Source of the DNA: Calonectria ilicicola | Lineage: Eukaryota; Ascomycota; Sordariomycetes; Hypocreales; Nectriaceae | DNA: 64,000 bases | Reading direction: 5' to 3' | Assembly: GCA_020809705.1 (NCBI GenBank) | Contig: CP085830.1 | Location: 1,550,001-1,614,000 of the forward strand | In this document: one piece after another, positions 22,267 through 32,362 of the stretch | How the letters are laid out: the number at the start of each line of letters is the position of its first letter | How positions within the stretch are numbered: position 1 is the stretch's first letter | The notes under the pieces: generated by a model | Database searches by the model: none | What the model was told of the DNA's origin: nothing | The model's input: only the letters and a program-made list of their open reading frames with translations | Position numbers and translations under genes: made by a program

Positions 22267-23447
22267 GGTTGGTATGAAGATCTGGGTAACGACAGGTGTG
22301 ACAGTGTAATGGTTGGCAATTCAAATATGTAAAAAAAAGACGCCAGGTGTGATGAGAGGATTTGAGGAGCGAGCCAACATGGGATGCGTGACATCATATC
22401 TAGAATCTAAATGTCCGAACGCGGGGTACAAATATCTGAATTGAGTGCCTAAGTAAACCTTCTGAGTCAAGAAATTAGTAATTGGTGTGGGACGGATTGC
22501 TCCGGGTCTTGACAGGAACGCAGTCAAAAGCTAAATGATGAATTCGACGCCCATGTCTCCACATTTTGTTCACATCGCGTGGTGGTCTAAACCCGAAAAA
22601 GAATCCAGGGAACAATTTGAGACTGAAAATGCTCTAGACTTGAGACATTCACATGTCACCCTCTCCCGCTTCTGGGGGTTCAATTTGGACCACTCCATCC
22701 ATTCTACCACAAATCTCAGAGAACAGGAGTTTCTCTTTGAGCACTCTACTAAACAGTCGCAACTGGGATGTCCCTGGTAAGTGATAAAAGAATCAAATTA
22801 ATTCAGGGGAGAGTAGACTTCAGATTTGCATACATTTTGAGTGTGTACTACACGTAATTAGTGCCCTAACTGCAGGAAACGAGTCCGTTTGCCCTAATCA
22901 TCTAAGACATATTAGGAGGTGCCGCATATCCGAAATTTGGCAACAATCCTGAACCTCAGCCACACATCGTTTACGTATCACCACAAACGAGATCTTCGGA
23001 GCCATCAATTAGTTACTAACTTGATGTGTCATATAGCCACACAATAGGTAAATTGATCGTGAAACACTAGTTTAGGGTATGCCCACGGAAACGGGCAAGA
23101 TTAGATCGCTCATCTCTCGTAATTAAGATTACTCGGAGGTTTAGGGTAACCGAATACGAAATTTTGATCCTATTTCGGATAACAATCCAGTTAATTGTGG
23201 GGCTTCAAAGAAAATAAACGGCATGAAAAATAAAGATTTGCCATACTCGAATGTTAAAAATTCATATTCCAGGTCCCATAATGGGTTAGATTGATACTTG
23301 TGACGGTTGACCAAGAAAAACAGAAGATGCTGACGGTTATGTCAAATTGTTAATCTGGCTACTTGAATAGCTGATGATAACTAAAAAAAAACCGCCTTTA
23401 CATTATCCCAGACCAATGCAGTATTTTCTTACTTTTCAACGTCTTTA
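22267..23447. other. AT-rich spacer
   Basis: AT-rich DNA with many TpA steps and no gene. It could be decayed or RIP-mutated sequence, but no recognisable transposon remains. Isolated TTAGGGT words near 23073 and 23141 are single copies and not telomeric arrays. Confidence 0.5.
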
Positions 23448-24260
23448 TTACTGGCCTGCTGTCATGAGCTCGACAAATTCATTGACTGGTGACTTGTTAA
23501 TTCGTCTCGCAAATGTGGGGGGGTTATGACTTACAATCTATCACACCATCGCCATCCTTATCGGCTTCCTCAATGATGTCGTTAATATCATCGGCGGTCA
23601 GCTCCTCGCCAAGCGAAGCCAAGACGTTGCGGAGTTCGTCCTTGGAAATGCTACCGGAATCGTCCTGGTCGAACACCTGCATGACTCAGCACCAAGCCCA
23701 CGTATCCTTGTTACCACCCATACCTTGAATGCTTGGCGGAGTTCTTGATGAATGTCAGTCTCCTCGGTCTTTTGCATCATGATGCTCAAGAATTCTGGTT
23801 AAGTTAGCTTTATTGACTAATGACAGAGAAGATTTTCTGGACAAACCGTCGAAGCTAATCGTTCCACTCTTGTCGATGTCGATTTCGTCAAGGATATCCT
23901 GAAGCTCAGCATCGGTGGGGTCTTGGCCCAGGGAGCGCATGACATCGCCGATCTCCTTGGTAGTAATTTCACCTGAGTATGTTAGTATCATGGTGATTCA
24001 TGCTATGGAAGCATGCGTATAGTCCAAGAAATATGATCATGCTACATACCATCGCCATCTTTGTCCTAGAATATACGTTACATGAGTGGGTGTGAGCAGG
24101 AATAGGGGGGTGGCTTGATACTAACAAAAACGGAGAAGGCCTCCCTGAATTCAGCAACGCGCCTGTCACTACGTTGGTCGGTCTATCCAGTATATAGTCA
24201 GTCGGTGATCATGCATTAAAAATGCCTGCGTCTTGCAGGGAAATAGGTTTTGCTAACCAT
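23448..24260 (-). CDS. Divergent calmodulin-like protein, four EF-hands
   Basis: Eight exons including a start exon that is only the ATG (24260-24258): then 24182-24126, 24065-24050, 23972-23847, 23794-23724, 23676-23535 and 23485-23448; 150 residues. Introns are 47-77 nt and all phases agree. Four complete Ca2+ loops are visible: [36 protein letters not shown] and [12 protein letters not shown]. The protein aligns end to end with calmodulin (start [16 protein letters not shown] helix, end NEFVELM), but it differs at many positions from the nearly invariant fungal calmodulin. It is therefore more likely a fast-evolving paralogue than the essential gene. It should bind Ca2+ and regulate a partner; no partner is evident. 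The ATG-only first exon and intron positions near the N-terminus match the layout of many fungal calmodulin genes. Confidence 0.85.
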
Positions 24261-25198
24261 GATGAGTGGTTGGGGCGGTGAATACGAAGTTGGGGAAAGA
24301 CAAAAATATGGGTTGCGTAGGTGAGCGGGGTGGACAGGAGGCAAAATCACGCGAAAAACCTGTGTGATCACGTGGGCCTAAATTGGGGCGTCTAGACCAA
24401 ATACTTCTTAAGGCTTTAGCAGCCGATCTAGAACTTTTAGGAGTCTGATTGCGGTGATTGTGACTAAATAATGAGTGTCAAAATCTCGGATTCGTCCTCC
24501 ACCGGGAATTAATCAATATAAAATGCGATATTTTCTGGTGATCACTGCCAAGCTTAGTAACTAGGACAGGATATCTATGCTCTAGGAACTCCAATCAACC
24601 TAACCTGTTGCTATTGTAGCTAGTTGGAGCTGAGATGAGTGGGGTTCTCAGCTGAACAAATCGCGTTTGTGGATGTTTCTCCTGACTCCACCTGCGGGGC
24701 AGGACCCCTGCAAGCCAAGCACTGTGTGGATGACAGAAACTGCAAATAGCCTCTAGTCAAGGAGCCGCTGATTGGCCATGCCTGTCGAGGACTTGCGCGG
24801 ACAAGACACGCCATCGTGTGAAGCGAGATGTGGTTGTCGCTGGTTGGGCACTAGCAGACGCCCGCTCCACTTTGAAGGCGGCCGGGCTTGTCTGTACTGT
24901 GTGGTTTAGGGAATATTCGTACATACACTGGTATCGCTGTCGCTGCACTGTATTTGGATACAAACGACGCTGCATACTATGGTTTATGCTCGAAGTACCA
25001 GATTTATCACGGGTAGTCACAATCATGACCAAACGTAGACACCAGTTTCAGCCTATAGCAGAGGGATCCATCTCAAGGGACTTCCTTATTGATGACTACT
25101 AAGTCCCACACGGACGATGGTACAAATGGTCAGGAATAAAAAGGTACTGGGACAAATCTCTTCATTCATGCTTGATTGCCTAAAACCTGGCAAATCCA
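24261..25198. other. Spacer, no gene recognised
   Basis: Includes the promoter of the calmodulin-like gene. Short overlapping frames on both strands around 24620-25100 have no motifs. Confidence 0.5.
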
Positions 25199-26026
25199 TC
25201 ACTTGGAGCTGTCAATCAGCAGTCGGACTATGCCATCATAGCCATGCTTGGCAGCCAAAAACAAAGGTGTTCTTCCTTCATTATCCTTCGTGTTGACATC
25301 CACCAGCTTTGTGCTCAGCAGAAATCTGACCACATCTATCTGGTCATTCCTGGCAGCCCACGATAATGCGGTTCGGTTAAATTCGGTGTCTTTCGAGTCG
25401 ACTTCCTCTTGATCGATTTCCAGAAGCTGCTTGACAATGTCTTCGTGGCCTTTTTCTGCGGCCCAAGAGAGTGGTGTTCGCCCCTTCTTATCTTTGATGG
25501 TGACATCAGCCTTGCCCAACTCCAGCAAAACCTTGACTACATCTTCACGGCCATTTTCACAAGCCCAAGATAGCGGAGTCTGACCATACTCGGTGTCTCT
25601 CGAGTTGATGTCAACCTTGCCCGTGCCCAAAAGCATCTCAACGATTGTCAGGTGGCCTTTTCGAGCAGCCCAAGATAGCGGCGTCTGACCCCTCACATCT
25701 TTGGAATCTACATCGATGTTGTCTGTCTCAAGCAAGAGCTTGACCACTTTGGTATGGCCATTTTCACTCGCCCAGGACAGCGGTGTTTGACTATACTGGG
25801 TGTCCTTGGAGTTGACGTCGACTCGTCCCGTTTCCAAAAGAAGTTTGACGACCTTGTAGTGGCCATTTTCAGCAGCGCAGGATAGTGGCGACCGGCCTTT
25901 GTCTGTCTCAAGGCTGTCAACGTCAACTTCGCCCGAAGTTAGAGACCGGTGGACCATGACGCCATCAGGGCCATCCTCTGCATCCATGAGCGTCATAGTG
26001 GTAAATGAAGATTCGATGGGGGTCAT
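25199..26026 (-). CDS. Ankyrin-repeat protein
   Basis: Single exon, 275 residues. After a short N-terminal segment there are about seven ankyrin repeats of roughly 34-36 residues, with the consensus G-x-TPLSWAAENGHxxVVKLLLE, separated by a conserved D-V-D/N-S-K-D linker. The repeats are very regular at the DNA level, which fits recent internal duplication. Ankyrin arrays are protein-binding scaffolds; in fungi they commonly form the C-terminal sensor of NLR-type proteins. This gene has no NACHT or NB-ARC domain in the flanking sequence, so it is either a free-standing scaffold or a detached sensor. No catalytic function is implied. Confidence 0.88.
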   Translation of the reverse strand: MTPIESSFTTMTLMDAEDGPDGVMVHRSLTSGEVDVDSLETDKGRSPLSCAAENGHYKVVKLLLETGRVDVNSKDTQYSQTPLSWASENGHTKVVKLLLETDNIDVDSKDVRGQTPLSWAARKGHLTIVEMLLGTGKVDINSRDTEYGQTPLSWACENGREDVVKVLLELGKADVTIKDKKGRTPLSWAAEKGHEDIVKQLLEIDQEEVDSKDTEFNRTALSWAARNDQIDVVRFLLSTKLVDVNTKDNEGRTPLFLAAKHGYDGIVRLLIDSSK

Positions 26027-27204
26027 TTGAAACAGATGGAATTGTTTTAACTGTAGATGTAAGGAATGAATTCAAGAGATTTGAATGCGAGTGACGGCCT
26101 GAGTTTATAAGAACACCGCATCTAGGCAGTTGGGTGCCTATGAGATGTGGGGCGCATATCAAGCTGAGTCAGATGCACAACGCGCATCGCCATTTGGAGA
26201 ACGTGATTTGTTTAAATTCGAGCATGTAGGCTGACATGCGGTTATTAGTGTTACGTGCTAAATTTCACAATGAGAGTCGCTTTTCAAGGGGCCGAATTGA
26301 CGTTATGCAAGAACTCCGGCGTAATTCGCCCCAATCCACTACTAACGACAACAATTGTATGAGACTTAGCGACTGTACAGTTCAGCTTACTAGAGTAGGA
26401 AACAAATACTTGCTGTCTACTCATCTTCTCAGCCGTGGCACTAACCTCAAGACTGGTCGGGAGTATACGGCCGCGTGCATGGTGTCTCCCCACCTTCGCC
26501 CACTTGCATTTAACTAGCCACCCAAATGTGATACAACGGCTAAAGAGTACACGACATCTACCACGGAATGTGTTGAAGAGCCGGCGTTGCGACTAGTTAG
26601 CAGGTGTGTTGTTTCTGTAGCTAGTAGGGATCTCGGCTGACATAGAGTAGGAAATAACTGAGGCTATGAGGGAAAACATATTGTACCTTCATTTTTCGAG
26701 TTTCTTTTTAGTAGGAATATCAAAGAAATAGCGCGATTTGACTGTGGTTGGGTTATTGGATTGATCGCTCATTGTTACGGTTTGGGCTACCGTACATTGC
26801 AGGACGTTTCTTAACGGGCTGTGGTTCGCACCAGTATTTGTGAGAATCCCTATCATTCACATATCTTTTGGCTTGGCAGGCTAAGAGACATAATTGGAAG
26901 TGTGGGCCCTTACGCATCTAAAGTCAAGAAATTGAATAGGTTGATTATTTAATGTAGATGATACGAGATTACTTAGTTGATTTAGAAGCACTCAGCCTTT
27001 ATTATGCCGCAAATCGAGAAAAAGTAGTAATAAATGCAATCAAATAATCAAGAATATGGGGGACGGTGATATGATTGAAATATACAGAATTGATGCCTCA
27101 CCAGCCGGGGGCTTTTCAAATGCAGTTGGTTCGTTTTCGATAGTGTTCAAATCTTCGTAACCTACTCAATTCATTTTAGTAGATTAAAAACGACAGCATA
27201 CAAA
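26027..27204. other. AT-rich spacer
   Basis: No gene recognised. AT content is high from about 26600 to 27200. Possibly decayed sequence. Confidence 0.5.
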
Positions 27205-29377
27205 TCACGCAACTGTACTTGAACTATGATTGCTCTTATGCCGTCTACATATATCAATTCCTTTCCTCAACCTCTCCGATTGCTGATTGAGCAACTTTCG
27301 TGCCTCGCGGTTTTCTTTTGCTTCCCCAACGATCTCAGCCACTTTATTCTCTGGCATCATCACTATGTCGATGGGTCTTAGAATCGTCCGCAAAGAAGAC
27401 ATGAGGTTGATTTCAATAACCTCAATAGAAATGTCCTCGATAAACCGCTTTAAAGCCACCTTTGACACATTAGATTAGGAACCACTCTAGCATTGCCATT
27501 GCGCGGATAGAACCTGCCTTTTGATATGCTTTCAGATAGTCAAGCGCGTGCGAAGATGGATAACGACTGAAATCTGATTCCGCAAGATGCATCAACTCTC
27601 TGTAGATATTGCCGACGTCCATTGATGCCGTTACGTGGGTACCCGTTGCATGAGAAGAAATTGGGCCAAAGAACTTTCCCACTATGCGGTCTATTTCTGA
27701 CGTCTGTCTCTGGATACGTAGCTGATTTAGGGCTTCGACGAAAGCGTTACTGTATGTGATAGGATGAACTTCTCGATGTGACTTTAGAAATTCCATGGTA
27801 TTCCTTGTAACGGTTTCGAGTATTTAGCGAAGCCTAGGCGCTACGATATGTTCCATCATCCCTTCGATAGTCTTCTCATCGGAAACATGAACGACTAGTA
27901 GTTGAATAAAATTGACCGCTGTGCTCCAGACCTTTTTAATATGTGCCGTTGTAACATCTTCCCAGCATGCACTTTGCTTTGTGAAGAGATCACAAACGAT
28001 CGTAGGATTAAGGATTACTGCCAAGTCTCGTCCTCTGATACTTGCCGCAAACTTCTTGGTCTTGGCGTTGGATTCCTGTTGGGCCTTGGAATTACTCGTA
28101 GATTTTCCGATGCTCTTTGATTCTGATGACATACAATTTGGTTGACCATATGAGTTCAATTCTCTAGAAAACTCGTAGCCCAGATTCTGAACGACTGTAC
28201 GAAGTCGTTTCTGGTCATTAGATGTCGACATGGTTTTCGTGAAGAAAGTATCGTTGTATGTGCCGTCAACCGCTTCTTTAACTAGTTCCTGAAATGAAAG
28301 ACTGACTTTCAATAAGTAGGATCGTTGTTCTACTTCTGAGGCTCGAAGACGATAAAGTCTTTGGATTTCTCTCTCGCATTGCATCGACTTGATCTGGATC
28401 TTTTCAATTAGATTGGGTAGTCTTGCCGTGGCAGAACCGAATAAAAGCTGGCTTAGTCTACCCCGCAAACTCTTAACTCCCATAGTAGACTTTGGTAGAT
28501 TAACCCAAGGAACATCTGAAAGGAACTGCGACTCCTGTCTGTCGCGCTCACAAAGGCTCCAAGGCTCAGCTTCTGAGTCCACGTTTCTCAGTACATGCCA
28601 GCCAAGTTTAAACCTAATGTCCTGGTTTTTGGCCAGCGATACGTACATGGCCTCACTTCTGGATCCTGAACGAAGTGTATCCGGCTTAGTTATAATACCT
28701 ATAGTTCGTCGGCCGCTCGGGTCAGCATTTCGGGCCAGGTTAAGCACAATTTGGTTGGCATAATCATTTTTCGCAGAGACGACGGCAAGAATAATACTTT
28801 TTGACTGATTCAGGTAGCCATGAACAACATCCCTGATTAGGCCAATATCCGATGCAGATTGCAGTTTATTTTCAGAATGAATTAGACCTGGTAGGTCGAC
28901 AACCGTGAGATGTGGGTGATCCGGTCCCCTGATCTCAATGCGAAGCACGTCTCGAGAAAATGCGCTCCCTGATCCCTCCATGCCCATTATTGCCATCACT
29001 TTCGCCATTGTGGTGGGAAGATCATTGAATCTCATCAACCTATGATCATATTCGGGGATCAAGGTTGATTCGGTTTCGCCCAAGGTGTTATGGTGGACGA
29101 CGGTGATCTTGATGCTTGACGATGCAGCTTTACGAAGAATAATTTCGGTTGGAAATCGAGTGCATAGGTCGCTTTTAACAGGGAACGGTACTCCAGTGAC
29201 TGCCTCTAAAACAGAACTCTTTCCCGAGGATTGGTCACCGCAAACGATGATTTGTGGCCAGGATATGTAGTGGTTTATTCCCAAGGAAGGAAGCGAGTCA
29301 ACGAAATCAAGCATTTGAAGTTTTTCCGTGGAATATAAGTCATTGTGGCCAATGCTCTTAAAGACGTTCAAGCGCAT
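27205..29377 (-). pseudogene. Dynamin-like GTPase, interrupted by an in-frame stop
   Basis: Start ATG at 29377 (the longer frame upstream has no ATG). The GTPase domain has all motifs: GDQSSGKSS (residues 47-55), DLPG and TKPD. A middle/stalk region and a C-terminal GTPase effector domain follow; the latter begins at VALKRFIEDISIEVIE after a predicted 58-nt intron (27460-27517) with a GC donor (AAG/GCAGGT). A TAA at 27824-27826 (codon 518) breaks the frame inside the stalk. Homology continues in the same frame beyond it (ETVTRNTMEFL, then SHREVHPITYSN), as in other fungal Mx/dynamin-like proteins, and no intron of suitable phase removes the stop. Fungal proteins of this class remodel membranes, and many multicopy ones have unknown roles. 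This copy may be a pseudogene, a GTPase-only product, or an assembly error. Adjacent to a HET gene. Confidence 0.8.
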
Positions 29378-29910
29378 GGTTGATGGAATTTGGATAAAAT
29401 CTTCCTGGGGGGATAAAAAGGTGATAAAGAAGAAGAATCTACTATGCAGCAAAATAATAGCGATTACGGGGCGATGAAACCTGATGAAGTTTTATTTAAA
29501 TAATGAACGGAATTAGGCTACCATCAGGAAGTAATACCGCATGCTGGATGCCTCGGCGGAATGTGCGGAAGGCCTATGCAGGAGGCGTACCATCATCTGG
29601 TTCCACGGTTTCTTATTGGACTCACTGCGTAGCTTGATACGTCCTTCCGTCTTGATTGGCGCACAGAATATTATGACCTAATAAACACTATCATTTCGTT
29701 CAGGGCGATGTCACTTCTATCTCATAGGCAAGATGGCATGTTGGGGTTGCGAGATAAGTAGGCATTTCTCAAAGCCCACGAGCGCCACTAGTCCGCAAAT
29801 TTTGAGAACGCTCTTTCACAGTAAACTAGAGCTTCATCGTTTATTGACATATAAGGCAGTATCAGTGCCTTAGATTCACACATCATCTCTAAATTTACGG
29901 TGCACTGTGT
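29378..29910. other. Spacer, no gene recognised
   Basis: Promoter side of the dynamin-like gene and 3' side of the HET gene; no motif-bearing frame. Confidence 0.5.
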
Positions 29911-32362
29911 CTATATCAAGTCAAATACCAATTCTTCTCCGACTGTGGACTCCAAATCCCCAATCATAATTCCATCAATGAAACACTCCCCAACCAGTTC
30001 ATACTGATTTTTAGTGCCGTCATTTTTTACTAGCCGTAGCAAATAAGGAACGTCCGCGCCGGCCAATAATGCAACGATATCACCCACTTCAGTTCGCCAT
30101 GGGCAAAGTCCTACTTTAGAATCAGAGGCTTTGAACAAATGTTTGTCAATACATCTGTGAATCCCTGACGGTAGACTACTGGAAGAAGAAGTAGAACTTT
30201 GCAAAATGGCTTCTTCAGAGTATCTCTGGTGTGAAGTCACATGAGTCCAATACTCGTTTTGTGCTCTCTCAGCGGTAATCTCGGTGCTACTTTGAACACA
30301 GCTGCTTCCCCAGAAGCCATAGAACCCGCACGCATCAATTAGTTTATCAAATACAGTTGCAATATCTTGTGTTTCTGTTCCCACCTTGTATGGAATCATC
30401 GATTGAGGGGGGAGATATGTGATTTCTGCAACTTCCGAAACTCTTTTACCTCTTAGTCGAAGCACGAGCGGTTCAGAACTTGAAAGAAGTCCTATATCGG
30501 GTATACTGTCGCCTGTGGCTCGAAACTCGAATTGTGAACCAAGATTTGCTTTTGCCCACTTGGAACGTCCATTACCGCTGGTTGCCCATGAGGGTCTGCT
30601 TGTGACTCGTACCTCCTCGTGGCTGGCTGTTGTCCTTCTCCACGTGCGCCCGTATTGTGAGTGAATGGCCGAAAGAATGGACAAAGACTTGTAGGTCTTA
30701 ATCCACCATCTTGTAAAATCAGCAAAGACTTGTGCAACTGGTTTGTCGTAATTTGGCCGAATAAGATCATCAAGGTTGTGAGCAACGTGGGTTTCCTCTC
30801 CAAACGCCAGCAAAGCAAACAGTCTATCGCGAGCATCTGTTGCTTTCATTTCGAGACTTTCTAAAACGACATCTAAAATCCCTTCCCTCTTCGGTGCTTC
30901 CAGTAGATTGCCTTGTCGATGCATCGATCTCCAGATCGGAGTCATCACTTGACGGGTTTGTATATGCTGCACCATAAAGTTTCGGTCTTCCAACGCCTCG
31001 CTCATGGACAACAGCTCCTCCCATGGAGCCATTTCCCCAGCAAAGTGCACATAGGCTTGGCTGGCGAGAAGTGCCTCTTGAATCACCCAAACACGAGTGA
31101 ACCAAGGATTGTAGAAGAGTCGCTCCATAAGTTTTGATAGCTCCATGCGACCAGGCCCGCCGGCGAAATAAACAGTATCTCCGGAGAAATTATTTGCAAT
31201 GAGTCGGAATATTTCACGCATGCCGCGTAACTTTGAAGGCCCCTGCTTGTTCTCCTTCATCGCCTCCTCCACTTGGTCGGCTTTTACTGAGTGACGAGTC
31301 CCCAAACACTCACACTCATTTCCACCAGAGCATTTTCCATAGTTGAAATTGTAGATGTCGCGAATAACACGAAGGGCCTCTGGTACACCAGGTTGTGTTT
31401 CGCCAAGCCAAATGTGCACAGACTTTGCAGAAGAGTAAATTGAGCCCATGAGCCTGACCTGTTGTGATCTTTCGATCAGGTCATCTTGGTTGATGCAAAT
31501 AGCATCCACTCAAATCTTCAAGATACGGTCAGAATATCGAAGCCGTCGAAGAGCTGTATATGCTGATTGGGTCACGCTGAATAATAAGTGGGATGCTGAT
31601 AACGCTTCGGTTTCCGACCCTGCCAGATAAATATCCGCCCGATCAAATGGATCACCCCAGCAATAAGATAGGGCGTCATACTCGAGCGAAGACAGTTCAT
31701 CTGGTGTGAGTTTAATTTTAGTAAAAAATCCCTTGATAGGGTCTTTGAATTCTCCAGGCTCAATGTTCAGCAGCCGGATTTCGCGAGAGTCGGAATCCAA
31801 ACGCCTAGAATAATGCCCAATGTTTGTGGTAAAAAGTGTCGAGTTTTTCAATTGAGGTGCTTGATCAACTTTGTATTTGATCTTGATTTGATACTCTTTG
31901 ATGATGTTTACCCACCCTGGATATGCTGCCTTGGGGATAACCTGGATGATATCCCTTGCCAAAATGCCTCTCACCCAGGGACCCTGAGGGCGCGTGGACT
32001 TGGCGACAAATATGATGCGGTTCTCAAAGAAATTCGGGTTTGCAGGCCTGTTTGGTGCAATAACCATTATTGGCTGATCCGAACGGCCATCTGGGCGTTT
32101 GGTAGTGGCTTCAAACCATGTGTACGATAGGCTGTTACTGCTCGCCCAACCTAAGCTTCTATCAGCATAATCAGAACTGATGTGACCTATATAAACGGGA
32201 ATAACAACCTTGATCACGAGACGTGAAGATGAAAACCACTTCTAAAACTTCCTTTGCTTCTTTAGGTACTTCCAACTCAACATATGGAAGGTGTGGGCAG
32301 TGGCGATCGAGTTGCGCAAACTCGGTCCGTTTTACCGAATATTCTTTGATATTTGGGTTCAT
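29911..32362 (-). pseudogene. HET-domain (heterokaryon incompatibility) protein, interrupted
   Basis: Starts at MNPNIKEYS (32362). An N-terminal extension (LGWASSNSLSYTWFEATT) of a type I remember from other fungal HET proteins is followed by the HET domain: YDALSYCWGDP, a RILKI segment, DAICINQDD, HIWLG and FYNPWFTRVWVIQEAL, then a long C-terminal region. Two lesions are seen. First, a TGA at 31510-31512 lies exactly where HET proteins have the Trp of the I-W-x-D-A-I-C-I-N-Q motif; the frame is otherwise continuous. Second, the frame of the first exon (to about 32210) and that of the main body differ by an extra segment of about 28-31 bp near 32208-32240; longer intron solutions of 40 or 61 nt exist but have poor branch sites. 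HET proteins trigger cell death on contact with an incompatible partner. This copy is probably inactive or a null allele. Confidence 0.8.

Noticed and set aside
23073..23150. TTAGGGT words as telomere-like repeat
   Set aside because: Only isolated single copies, not a tandem array.
29911..31509. Treating the HET body as a separate gene starting at 31509
   Set aside because: It has no ATG there and starts in the middle of the HET motif; it is continuous in frame with the upstream part except for the TGA.
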